A stretch of 64,000 nucleotides of DNA, from the NCBI RefSeq assembly GCF_014645835.1, contig NZ_BMMM01000031.1, positions 1 through 64,000 of the forward strand. The letters are read 5' to 3'. The position numbers and the translations under genes are program-made. Source of the DNA: Streptomyces albiflavescens. Its GTDB lineage: Bacteria > Actinomycetota > Actinomycetes > Streptomycetales > Streptomycetaceae. Under the pieces are notes generated by a model. The model ran no database searches, had not been told where the DNA came from, and saw only the letters and a program-made list of their open reading frames with translations. This document shows positions 26,466-34,756 of this stretch, one piece after another (positions within the stretch are counted from its first letter, which is position 1; each line of letters opens with the position of its first letter).

Positions 26466-27638
26466 ATGAGACGTGCCTCAACGTGGCTCGCCGCCTTGTC
26501 GGTCGGGCTGGCCGCCCTCTTCGTGGGACCATCGGCGCAAGCCGCGGAGTCGGTGGAGCACGGACCTTCGCTGTACGTTCCCGACGCCAATCCAGCGGCG
26601 TACCGGCAGGCCCTCGACCTCGCCCGCGCGGGCCAATTCCTCGACGCGGCAGGCGTCCTGACCATGGTGAACACCCCGCAGGCCGTCTGGTACGGCGACC
26701 AGTCCCCGGATCAGGTGGAGCGGCTGATCCGCGCGGTCGCGCGGGACGCGGACCGCTCCGACGCGATCCCCGTGTTCGCGCTGTACAACATCCCCGGCCG
26801 GGACTGCTCCAACTACTCCGCGGGCGGGGCCGCCAACACGGCGGAGTACAAGGAGTGGATCGACGCGGTGGCGCGAGGAGTCGGAAGCCGCGACGCGATC
26901 GTCACCCTCGAACCCGACGCGCTCGCCCTGCTGCCCTCCGACTGCGGGCAGGACGACGCGCAGGGCACGAAGACCGCCGCGCGGTATGGGGAGGTCAACT
27001 ACGCGGTGGACAAGCTGGAGCCACTGGCCGGCACCCGGGTCTATCTCGACTCCGGGCACCCGGGCTGGCACACCGTCAACTCGATCGTGCCGCGCCTCAT
27101 CAGGGGCGGCATCGCACACGCCTCCGGCTTCTACACCAACGCCTCGAACTACCACACCGACGACGCCAACTCCTGGTACGGCAAGCTGATCTCGTCGTGT
27201 CTGGCGTACGTCGACGGAGGCGGCGATGTCGCCGCCTGTCCCCACCAGTGGTGGCCGCGGGCCGACGCGCAGGCCTGGCTCGACGCGCATGTGCACACAC
27301 CCCCGTCCCGGATGAAGCACTTCGTCACCGACTCCAGCCGCAACGGACAGGGGCCCTGGACTCCGCCCGCCGGGAAATACACCGACGCGCAGGACTGGTG
27401 CAATCCGCCGGACAGGGGCCTCGGTGCCCGCCCGACCCTGCGCACCGGTGACCCCTTGCAGGACGCCAGGGTGTGGATCAAGACGCCGGGCGAGTCGGAC
27501 GGGCTGTGTCTGCGCGGTACGGCGGGACCCGAGGACCCGGAACGCGGGATGGTCGACCCCGACGCGGGGGACTGGTTCCCCGAACAGGCCCTGGAGCTCG
27601 TACGGTTCGCCGACCCGCCGATCTTCGACGGGCCGTGA
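26466..27638 (+). CDS. secreted GH6 cellulase
   Basis: A 390-residue extracellular enzyme with a Sec signal peptide (about 1-26, cleavage near AQAAES). The GH6 domain fills the rest: TPQAVWYGDQSP, a Cys-containing loop (GRDCSNYSAGG), EPDALALLPSDC with the conserved Asp, GHPGWHTV, HFVTDSSRNGQGPW and the C-terminal WIKTPGESDG. GH6 enzymes cleave beta-1,4-glucan with inversion. No carbohydrate-binding module is attached, so it probably acts on soluble or amorphous cellulose. It is monocistronic. AGGAG lies 9 bases before the ATG. Confidence 0.9.
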   Translation: MRRASTWLAALSVGLAALFVGPSAQAAESVEHGPSLYVPDANPAAYRQALDLARAGQFLDAAGVLTMVNTPQAVWYGDQSPDQVERLIRAVARDADRSDAIPVFALYNIPGRDCSNYSAGGAANTAEYKEWIDAVARGVGSRDAIVTLEPDALALLPSDCGQDDAQGTKTAARYGEVNYAVDKLEPLAGTRVYLDSGHPGWHTVNSIVPRLIRGGIAHASGFYTNASNYHTDDANSWYGKLISSCLAYVDGGGDVAACPHQWWPRADAQAWLDAHVHTPPSRMKHFVTDSSRNGQGPWTPPAGKYTDAQDWCNPPDRGLGARPTLRTGDPLQDARVWIKTPGESDGLCLRGTAGPEDPERGMVDPDAGDWFPEQALELVRFADPPIFDGP

Positions 27639-27656
27639 GAGCGGCACTCGTGTCGC

Positions 27657-28142
27657 TCAGCCCCGCAGCAGCCCGTCCACGGCCCGCCCGAACATCCACC
27701 GCGCCGCCCACCTCAGCGGCCGGTCGGCGGCCCGGGGCAGCCACCGCACCCTCAGATCCTCCCGCCAGAGCACCCGTGAGCCCCCGTCACCCACCGGGCG
27801 CACCTCGATCTCGGCCCATCCCGTGACGAAGGTGCCGCGCTTGACCAACCGGCACATCCCCGGGCCCCCCTCCCGCGGTGGCTGCCACGTCACGACCTCC
27901 ATGGGGTCGTCGAAGGCCAGGGGCCCCGCCCCCGACCGCGCCACGAACACCGTGCCCTCCCGCATCGGCGGCGGAGTGAGGACGGTGACCCGGGTCAGCG
28001 GTACGACGTCCGCGTGCCGGGGCCAGTCGGTCAGGCGCCGCCAGCTCGAGTCGACCGGGTGCGGGGATACGCGTTCCAGCAGGAAGAGGACCACTGGGTG
28101 ATCGTAGGCAGCCGAACGGGCGATGAATTCTCGCGCAACCAC
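27657..28142 (-). CDS. SRPBCC-fold protein (polyketide cyclase/dehydrase-like)
   Basis: A protein of up to 161 residues with the START/SRPBCC ligand-binding pattern (VSSP-like start SPHPVDSSWRRLTDWPRHAD, GTFVTGWAEIEVRP, LRWAARWMFGRAVDGLL). Members bind hydrophobic ligands in a cavity; the ligand here is unknown. The start is uncertain: GTG 28142 gives the full length but has no clear ribosome site, and GTG 28094 matches the usual family start better. It converges on the GH6 gene. Confidence 0.7.
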   Translation of the reverse strand: MVAREFIARSAAYDHPVVLFLLERVSPHPVDSSWRRLTDWPRHADVVPLTRVTVLTPPPMREGTVFVARSGAGPLAFDDPMEVVTWQPPREGGPGMCRLVKRGTFVTGWAEIEVRPVGDGGSRVLWREDLRVRWLPRAADRPLRWAARWMFGRAVDGLLRG

Positions 28143-28220
28143 CTGAAATCGGGCGCCATCGCCCTACCATTCCCTCATGGGGCGAGCAATGGCGCCGCCC
28201 CCCAGGGGGAGTTGGTCACC

Positions 28221-29228
28221 ATGCCGCTGAAGGCGTACGGCGTACTGATCACACGGGCGGTCGACACCCGCCGAGAGGAATCCGTCGACACTCCGCACTA
28301 CCAGATCCATCTGACGGACGATCAAGGGACGCACTACCGCGCGGCGGTGAACGTGATGTCCCAGGAGCGGCCCTCCGAGCTGCTCTATCTCGTCGACGAC
28401 GACTTCCAGCACCCGGTCACCACGCACCTGGAAGGCCTGGCCTCCGGCTGGAACACATTGCCGCCGGGCCCCGGCGGCCCGAACCTCGACTTCGTACGGG
28501 GCAACCTCTTCGACCCGGCGAAGATGCGCCCCCTGCCACCGGACGTGGCGGGTCCCGACAATGACCTGGCCGACCTGCTCGACCACTACGTACGGCGCGC
28601 GGTGGACGACCCGGCCGCCCGGATGTACGTCTTCGGCGAGCGCTTCGGCCCCGAGCCGACCGTCCGGGACAAGGTCTTCGGGTTCCTGCCCGGAAACGGC
28701 GTGCACGACATTCACATGAACCAGGGCAACAGCGCCCGCTTCCAGGACGACGACGGGGTCTGGCAGGACGGCGGGCTGCTGATCCACTTCCCGGCCCAGT
28801 CGCGCTGGGTGGGCGTCTTCCTCGCCTTCCAGAGTCAGGCCTGGCACACGGACGACATCACCGGTCACGCGATCGTCCCGCCCGGCCCCCGCCCCGAGCC
28901 GGGCGGTCAACCGGTGCGCATCGTGGCGGCCCTCGTCAATCCCCGCGGCCCGGCGCCCGAATCCGAGAACGTCACGCTCATCAACGCCTCGCCCGACCCG
29001 GTCGACCTCACCGGCTGGCGCGTCGCCGACCGGCTCGGCCACAGCTGCGCGGTGCCCCCAGGGCCACTCGCCGCCGGTGCCGCCCTGGTGGTCCCCCTCA
29101 CGGACGGAGTCCAACTGGGCAACAACGGCGGTCAGATCACCCTCCTCGGCGCCGACGGCCTGAAGGCGCACGGCGTCTCGTACACCGCCCAGCAGGCCGC
29201 ACGCGAGGGCTGGACCGTGGTGTTCTGA
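28221..29228 (+). CDS. DUF2278 (YukJ-like) protein with C-terminal lamin-tail domain
   Basis: A 335-residue protein. Residues 1-225 match the DUF2278/YukJ family (MPLKAYGVLITRAVDTR, NQGNSARFQDDDGVWQDGG). The last 100 residues form a lamin-tail-like immunoglobulin fold (LINASPDPVDLTGWRVADR). No function is established. There is no signal peptide. The ATG at 28221 follows AGGGGGAG at 8-base spacing. It is divergent from the SRPBCC gene. Confidence 0.75.
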   Translation: MPLKAYGVLITRAVDTRREESVDTPHYQIHLTDDQGTHYRAAVNVMSQERPSELLYLVDDDFQHPVTTHLEGLASGWNTLPPGPGGPNLDFVRGNLFDPAKMRPLPPDVAGPDNDLADLLDHYVRRAVDDPAARMYVFGERFGPEPTVRDKVFGFLPGNGVHDIHMNQGNSARFQDDDGVWQDGGLLIHFPAQSRWVGVFLAFQSQAWHTDDITGHAIVPPGPRPEPGGQPVRIVAALVNPRGPAPESENVTLINASPDPVDLTGWRVADRLGHSCAVPPGPLAAGAALVVPLTDGVQLGNNGGQITLLGADGLKAHGVSYTAQQAAREGWTVVF

Positions 29229-29337
29229 CGCCCCTGTGCCGTCCTTTTCGCCGCCCTTGTCCCAAGGCCACCTACCAGCCCAGCCTTCCCTGCGACACCA
29301 TGAGCGCGACCCCGCACCGCTGTCCGGAGGGCGCCCC

Positions 29338-30555
29338 ATGGACCCCGAACTGCACAGCAGACTCGATGAGTTGCAGCGCGATCCCTATCCGCACTACGCG
29401 CGGGCGCGGGGCACCGACGGGCTTGTCCACGTGCCCGAGCTGGACGCCTGGGTGGTGACTCGGGACGCGGACGTACGAGAGGTGCTGCGGCGGGCGGAGG
29501 ACTTCTCGTCGGCCAATGCGCTCAGGCCGGACGTACTGCCGTCGCCCGCCGCGTTGGCCGTGCTGGGCGGCGGATTCGGCGGCCGTCCCGTCGTCGTCAC
29601 CGCCGACGGGGTCCGGCATCAGGAGTTGCGGGCCCCGATCGTCCGGGGCCTGTCGCCGGCGCGGGTCGCGGCCGTCCTCCCGTACGCCGCCGAGCGAGCC
29701 GCCGCGCTCGTCGACGCCTTCGTCAAGGACGGTCATGTCGAGCTGATGTCCGGGTACGCGCGGCGACTGCCGGGCGAGGTCATCGGGCGGATCGTCGGGT
29801 TGGACCCCGAGGATGTACCCGCCGTCGTCCACGGCGGCCATCGAGCCGAGGAGCTGCTGTTCCGCCCCCTGGACGAGGACGGACAAGTAGCCGCCGCACA
29901 GGACGTCGTGACGATGCAGCACATCCTCGACGGGCTCATACGTGAGCGCCGCGCCCGTCCGCGGGAGGATCTCGCCACCGAACTCATCGCCTCCCTCGCG
30001 CCCGGGGACGGCGAGTTGACGCTCGACCAGCGACACGAACTCGTGGCGCATCTGCAGAACCTCCTCCTCGCGGGCCATCTGACCACCACCGCCCTCATCG
30101 GCAGCACGGTGTTGCACCTGCTGCGGCATCCACGCCAGTGGGAGCTGCTGTGCGCGGAACCCGAGCGCATTCCGGCAGCCGTCGAAGAGGCCGCGCGCTA
30201 CGACACCGCACTGCAGGGATTCCGCCGCGTCACCACCCGCACGGTCACCCTGGCGGGCACGGAACTGCCGGAAGGATCCAGCGTGTTCGTCGCCTTCGGC
30301 GCGGCGAACCGGGACGGAGCGCGCCACGAACGGCCCGACGAGTTCGACATCACCCGTGAGCCCGGCCGCCATCTGGCCTTCGGGTTCGGGGTGCATGCCT
30401 GCCCCGGAGCACAGCTCGCGCGCGAGCAACTCCGCGTCTCCCTGGAGCTGTTGACACGCCGACTGCCAGACCTTCGGCTCGACGCGAACCACCCGGTCAC
30501 CATGCGACCGACCATGATCCACCGCTCGCCCGAAACACTGCACCTCGACTGGTGA
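29338..30555 (+). CDS. cytochrome P450
   Basis: A 405-residue soluble bacterial P450. The heme-binding loop is FGFGVHACPGAQLAR, with the Cys that ligates iron. The K-helix ExxR is EEAARY. The I-helix reads LLLAGHLTTT: the two Thr are kept but the acidic residue of the usual AGxETT is Leu, which may alter proton delivery. It would need a ferredoxin and reductase from elsewhere. GGAGG lies just upstream of the ATG. The broken P450 starts 24 bases downstream on the same strand. It may tailor the nearby biosynthetic product, or belong to an older separate unit. Confidence 0.85.
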   Translation: MDPELHSRLDELQRDPYPHYARARGTDGLVHVPELDAWVVTRDADVREVLRRAEDFSSANALRPDVLPSPAALAVLGGGFGGRPVVVTADGVRHQELRAPIVRGLSPARVAAVLPYAAERAAALVDAFVKDGHVELMSGYARRLPGEVIGRIVGLDPEDVPAVVHGGHRAEELLFRPLDEDGQVAAAQDVVTMQHILDGLIRERRARPREDLATELIASLAPGDGELTLDQRHELVAHLQNLLLAGHLTTTALIGSTVLHLLRHPRQWELLCAEPERIPAAVEEAARYDTALQGFRRVTTRTVTLAGTELPEGSSVFVAFGAANRDGARHERPDEFDITREPGRHLAFGFGVHACPGAQLAREQLRVSLELLTRRLPDLRLDANHPVTMRPTMIHRSPETLHLDW

Positions 30556-30578
30556 CCCGCCCCGCGACAGGAGCCCAC

Positions 30579-31835
30579 GTGCCGGACCAGCCCTACGTCA
30601 TCGATCCCGCAGGCGCCGACCTCCACGGGGAGGCAGACCGGCTGCGTGAGCTCCCCCGTAGCCTTAACGGCACGGGAGGTGCCCCCATCGCCGTTGCCCC
30701 CATCGAACTCCCGGGCGGGATACGGGCCTGGGCCCCCACCCAGTACGAGGTCCTCAAGCAACTCCTCGCCGACGACCGGGTCTCCAAGGACCCCAACCAG
30801 CACTGGCCCGCGTGGATCGATGGCAAGTACCGGGACAGCTGGATCAATCTCTAGGTCGGCGTGACCAACATGTTCACCGCGTACGGTGCAAACCATCGCA
30901 GGCTGCGCAAGCTCGTCTCGCCCGCGTTCACCAAACGCCGTACGGACGCCCTGAAGCCCCGTATCGAAGAACTCACCGCCACTCTTCTGGACCGCATGTC
31001 CGAGGCGCCCGAGGGACGGACCGACCTGCGGTCCGCATATGCCCACCCGCTCCCGATGCAGGTGATCTGCGAGCTGTTCGGCCTGCCCGAGGAGAAGCGG
31101 GCCGACACCGCGCGCCTCATCGAGGCCAACATGGACACCACCATCACTCCGGAACAGGCCATGGCGACCTGGCAGGAGATCCATGAACTGCTCGCCGGTC
31201 TGGTCGCGTCGAAGCGCGAGCAGCCCGGCGATGACATGACGACCGCCCTGATCGCGGCCCGCGACGAGGAGGGCTCCCGGCTCAGTGAGGCCGAGTTGAT
31301 CGACACCCTCCTCCTCGTCATCGGCGCGGGCCACGAGACGACGGTGAACCTGATCGGCAACGCGGTGCACGCCCTGCTGAGCCACCCCGACCAGCTCGCC
31401 CGCGTCCTCGGCGGCGAGATCCCCTGGAGCGATGTCATCGAGGAGACCCTGCGGTGGGCCCCCTCGATCGCCAACCTCCCGCTGCGGTACGCCGTCGAGG
31501 ACATCAAGCTCCCCGACGGCACACTGATCCCCCAGGGCGACGCGATCCTCGCGACGTACGCGGCGGCCGGTCGCGACCCCCTGCGGCACGGCGACGGTGC
31601 GGCCCGCTTCGACATCGCCCGCGCCGACAAGGAGCACCTCGCCTTCGGCCACGGCGTCCACTACTGCATCGGCGCCCCGCTGGCCCGGCTGGAGGCCTCC
31701 GTCGCGCTCCCGGCCCTGTTCGAGCGATTCCCGGGGCTGAGCCTCGACGAGTCGGCGGGACCGGCACGGCTCGCCGAGTCGTTCATCGGCCACGGCTACC
31801 GGACGCTGCCGGTGCGGCTCGGCGGAGTCTCCTGA
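30579..31835 (+). pseudogene. cytochrome P450 (CYP107-like) with in-frame TAG
   Basis: One reading frame from GTG 30579 (ACAGGAG upstream) would encode 418 residues but is broken at codon 92 by TAG (30852-30854). Before it comes QHWPAWIDGKYRDSWINL; after it VGVTNMFTAYGANHRRLRK. Family members normally have Trp at this place, so a single TGG to TAG change (G to A at 30853) explains it. Downstream the enzyme looks intact: GAGHETT I-helix, EETLRW, heme loop FGHGVHYCIGAPLAR. Codons 26-33 also encode a hairpin-forming insert. It is probably a recent pseudogene; amber readthrough or a base error are alternatives. Confidence 0.8.
30655..30676 (+). other. hairpin-forming insert within the P450 pseudogene
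   Basis: CCCGT-A-GCC (30655-30663) pairs with GGC-ACGGG (30669-30676) with one bulged A and a 5-base loop. It lies in an in-frame segment (RSLNGTGG) absent from typical relatives and resembles intergenic repeat sequence. Confidence 0.4.
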
Positions 31836-31869
31836 TTTCTCCGCGCTACTCCTGACGATCAACGATCCG

Positions 31870-32658
31870 TCAAGGCCGGTACACCGTGCCGGGCTTGGCC
31901 TTACCCGGTGCCAGCAGCTGGGGCACCGTCACGAACACGTACCCCCGCTTCTTCAGCGCGTCGATGATCCCGGGCACCGCGGGCACGGTGCCCGGGTAGA
32001 GGTCGTGCAGCAGGATGATCCCGTCCCGGGACGACTGCTGCAGGACGCGCTTCTGTATCAGCTCGGGATCGCTCGTCTGGTAGTCCTTGGCGGTCACGCT
32101 CCACAGCACCTCCGCGAGCCCCAGTTCGCGGCTGATCCTGTGCACCGTGTCGTTGGTACGGCCCTGCGGCGGCCGCATCAGCGTCGGCTTGTGCCCGGTG
32201 AGCCGCTCTATCGCGTCGTCGGGCTACTGCAGCTCCTCCCGTATCTGCTCCGGCGAGATCCGCGTGAGGATCTTGTGGTCCCAGGTGTGGCTGGCGACCT
32301 CGTGTCCCTCGTCGGCCATGCGCTTCACCAGCTCGGGGTACTTCTCGATGTGCCGCTTGCCGAGCAGGAAGAAGGTCGCCGGGACCTGCTTCTCCTTGAG
32401 GATGTCGAGCAGTCGGGCCGAGTGCTCACTCGGGCCGGCGTCGAAGGTCAGCGCGATGCACTTGGCCTTCCGGCAGTCCACGGTCCCGAACCGCGCCTGT
32501 ACGTCGGCCTTGGCCTGCGCGCGGGCGGCGCTCGGCGCGGTGGTGTGGAGTGTCGTACACCCCGTGAGCGGCAGGGCCAGCGCGATGACGGCGGAGATAG
32601 TCGCCGCCGCACGGAACCTGGTCCGCGGTCTTTTCATCTTCCCGGTCAGTGAAGGCAT
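31870..32658 (-). pseudogene. polysaccharide deacetylase lipoprotein with in-frame TAG
   Basis: One frame of 263 codons is interrupted at codon 145 by TAG (32226-32224, complement). The N-terminus is a lipoprotein signal (MKRPRTRFRAAATISAV, lipobox LTGC). The NodB fold follows: motif 1 TFDAGP, motif 2 SHTWDH with the metal His pair, motif 3 RPPQG after the stop, and LLHDLY at the end. The break falls in REELQ-stop-PDDAIERLTG. CAG to TAG, seen as G to A at 32226 on the + strand, is the simplest origin. I chose ATG 32658, which with TATAGT 7 bases upstream would be leaderless; ATG 32637 is the alternative. Intact, it would trim N-acetyl groups from peptidoglycan or chitin. Confidence 0.75.
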
Positions 32659-32665
32659 GCCGAGA

Positions 32666-32697
32666 CTATACATGCGGTGTATACACTGGATGTATAG
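32666..32697. promoter_or_regulatory. 32-bp AT-rich palindrome, candidate operator
   Basis: Outer arms CTATACAT (32666-32673) and ATGTATAG (32690-32697) flank a perfect inner palindrome GTGTATACAC (32677-32686), each separated by 3 bases. It overlaps the likely -10 (TATAGT) of the deacetylase gene, so a dimeric HTH repressor of GntR or TetR type would block it. It is strikingly AT-rich for this DNA. Confidence 0.6.
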
Positions 32698-32835
32698 CCA
32701 CCTGTGCTGCGTGAAATGCCCGCTCCGGGCCGACCGCCTGCCATGACCGCGGGCCTCGTCGGGCACGCGCCGACGATCACATCCCACTTCGCGTGCCGAC
32801 TGCCTCCGTAGTGAACGAGCTTCCTGTGAGCGGCC

Positions 32836-32882
32836 TTTACCGAATAAGTCATCGCCTGTAGAATTCTGCACACCGAGAATTC
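32836..32882 (+). promoter_or_regulatory. promoter with GAATTC repeat operator, copy A (halogenase unit)
   Basis: TTTACC (-35, 32836-32841), a 17-base spacer and TAGAAT (-10, 32859-32864). GAATTC at 32861-32866 and again at 32877-32882, 10 bases apart, covers the expected start of transcription. The same arrangement recurs at 36518-36564 before the MFS gene. Confidence 0.65.
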
Positions 32883-32914
32883 CTGTGCGCCGAGCGGCGG
32901 TGAGGCACGTGAAC

Positions 32915-34585
32915 GTGACCGGCAAGGACAGTCCGCGCACGATGTACGAGGTCGCCGTGATCGGCGGTGGCTTCGCCGGGTCGCTGCTCGCGGCCGTCCT
33001 GGCGCGGAACGGGGTGCGGACGCTGCTCGTCGAGGGCGAGCAGCCCCCGCGCTTCGCGGTGGGGGAGTCGATGGTGCCCTACACCGCGGCACTCGCCCGC
33101 GTGGTCGCCCGGCGCTACGGCGTGCCCGAGGTCGAACACCTCACCAGCCTCAAGGCGGTTCAGCGTGAGGTCTCCTCCCGCTGCGGCGTGATGCGCAACA
33201 TGGGGTTCGTCCACCACCGCGCACATCTGCGCCAGCACCCGGGTGAGATCTACCAGGTCGTCAACCCCTCCGTCGTTCCGCCTGTGCCGCATCTCTTCCG
33301 GGAGGACATCGACGCCCATCTGCTGGGCGTCGCGCGGCGGTACGGGGCCGATGTGCGCACCGGACCCGGCGCACGCGTCGACGGGCTCCGGATCGACGCG
33401 GGCACCGGAGTGACCCTGCGCAGCGCGGGCGGTGAGGAGTTCACCGCACAGTACGTGGTCGACGCGGGAGGCCATGACGCGCTGTTACCGCGGGAGTTGG
33501 CGCTGCGCGAGAAGCCCACCCGGGCGCGGCACCACTCCCGCACACTCTTCACGCACATGACGGGCGTGATGCCCTACGACGAGACACCGGCCGGGCGACT
33601 GCACGACCGGCCCAGCCCCTGGCACCAGGGGACGCTGCACCATGTCTTCGACGGCGGCTGGCTGTGGGTGATCCCCTTCGACAACCAGCCCCGCTCCACC
33701 AACAGCCTGTGCAGTGTGGGCCTCACCCTGGATCCGCGCAAGCACCCCGCCGGCGGCCCCCCGCCGCAGCGGGAGTTCGACGAAGTCCTGGCCCAATTCC
33801 CGGATCTGGCACGGCAGTTCGCTCACGCGGAGCCCGCCCGGCCCTGGACCGCGACCGGACGGCTCCAGTACTCCTCGCAACGCGTCGTGGGCGACCGTTA
33901 CTGCCTGGCGTCCCACGCCGCCGGATTCGTCGACCCGCTCTACTCGCGCGGCCTCGCCCACAGTCTGGAGGTCGTCAACGCGCTCGGCCGGCGCCTGATC
34001 GACGCGGCGCGCGAGGGCGACTGGTGCACCGAGCGGTTCCAGTACGTCGAGGACCTCCAGCAGGCCCTGTTCGACACGCACGACGATCTGGCGTACGCGT
34101 CGTTCGTGTCCTTCCGCGACTTCGAGCTCTTCAACGCTGTCGTACGGACCTGGACGGTGAGCACCGTGCTCGGCGCGCTCGCCGTGGAGAACGCGTGTGC
34201 CGCGTACGGCAGAAGCGGCGACGACTCCGTCTTCCGCGACCTGGAGCAGACCCGGCACCCGGGGTCGCCGTTCCCCACAAGCGCGCACTACAACGCCCTC
34301 GGGCCGCTGACCCGCACCCTGTGCGAGGAGGTCGAGGCCGGTACGCGCACGCCCAAGTCGGCCGCCGACCGCATCTTCGACGCCATCCGGGAGGCGGACT
34401 ATCTCCCGCCGTCCCTCGGTCTGGGGGACCCGGCCGACCGGTTCTTCCACAACACCCCGGCGCGCATCGTGCGCGCCGCCCGCTGGGTCCGTACCGACGC
34501 TCCCGACGAGGTCGGCGCGTTGCTCAAGGGCGCCATGGGCGGGCTGATCCGGGAGCGGCTGCGCGGCGTGCGCCGTCCCGGGTGA
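32915..34585 (+). CDS. flavin-dependent halogenase-like oxidoreductase 1
   Basis: A 556-residue FAD-dependent protein of the tryptophan-halogenase superfamily. The dinucleotide motif is VAVIGGGFAGSLLA, followed by FAVGESMVPYTAAL. The halogenase signature WxWxIP is present as WLWVIP near residue 250. The C-terminal 200 residues fit the FADH2 halogenase/oxygenase group acting on phenolic or carrier-bound substrates. It would need a flavin reductase from elsewhere. Codon 191 (33485-33487) is TTA, so bldA control is likely. I chose GTG 32915 because GGTGAGG lies 9 bases upstream; GTG 32909 is possible. A promoter shared with the MFS unit lies upstream. Confidence 0.78.
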   Translation: MTGKDSPRTMYEVAVIGGGFAGSLLAAVLARNGVRTLLVEGEQPPRFAVGESMVPYTAALARVVARRYGVPEVEHLTSLKAVQREVSSRCGVMRNMGFVHHRAHLRQHPGEIYQVVNPSVVPPVPHLFREDIDAHLLGVARRYGADVRTGPGARVDGLRIDAGTGVTLRSAGGEEFTAQYVVDAGGHDALLPRELALREKPTRARHHSRTLFTHMTGVMPYDETPAGRLHDRPSPWHQGTLHHVFDGGWLWVIPFDNQPRSTNSLCSVGLTLDPRKHPAGGPPPQREFDEVLAQFPDLARQFAHAEPARPWTATGRLQYSSQRVVGDRYCLASHAAGFVDPLYSRGLAHSLEVVNALGRRLIDAAREGDWCTERFQYVEDLQQALFDTHDDLAYASFVSFRDFELFNAVVRTWTVSTVLGALAVENACAAYGRSGDDSVFRDLEQTRHPGSPFPTSAHYNALGPLTRTLCEEVEAGTRTPKSAADRIFDAIREADYLPPSLGLGDPADRFFHNTPARIVRAARWVRTDAPDEVGALLKGAMGGLIRERLRGVRRPG

Positions 34586-34756
34586 CCCGGTGGGTGCCTT
34601 CCGGGTCACGACCGGAAGGCACCTCCCAGGCCTCTCGTGGCGTCTCCCGGGCCTGTCCCGGCACCTCTCGGGCCTGTCGGGCGGATCGGACCCCGAGCCG
34701 CCCGGTCGCCGTGTGCCGACCCCGTCCTGTCCCACCCGACGACAAGGAGAGAGCAC

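Noticed and set aside
30579..32658. genetic-code change or programmed TAG readthrough
   Set aside because: TAG ends several intact genes in the window (for example at 8560, 12443, 16226 and 46240), so general reassignment is unlikely. Local readthrough is left only as a minor alternative.
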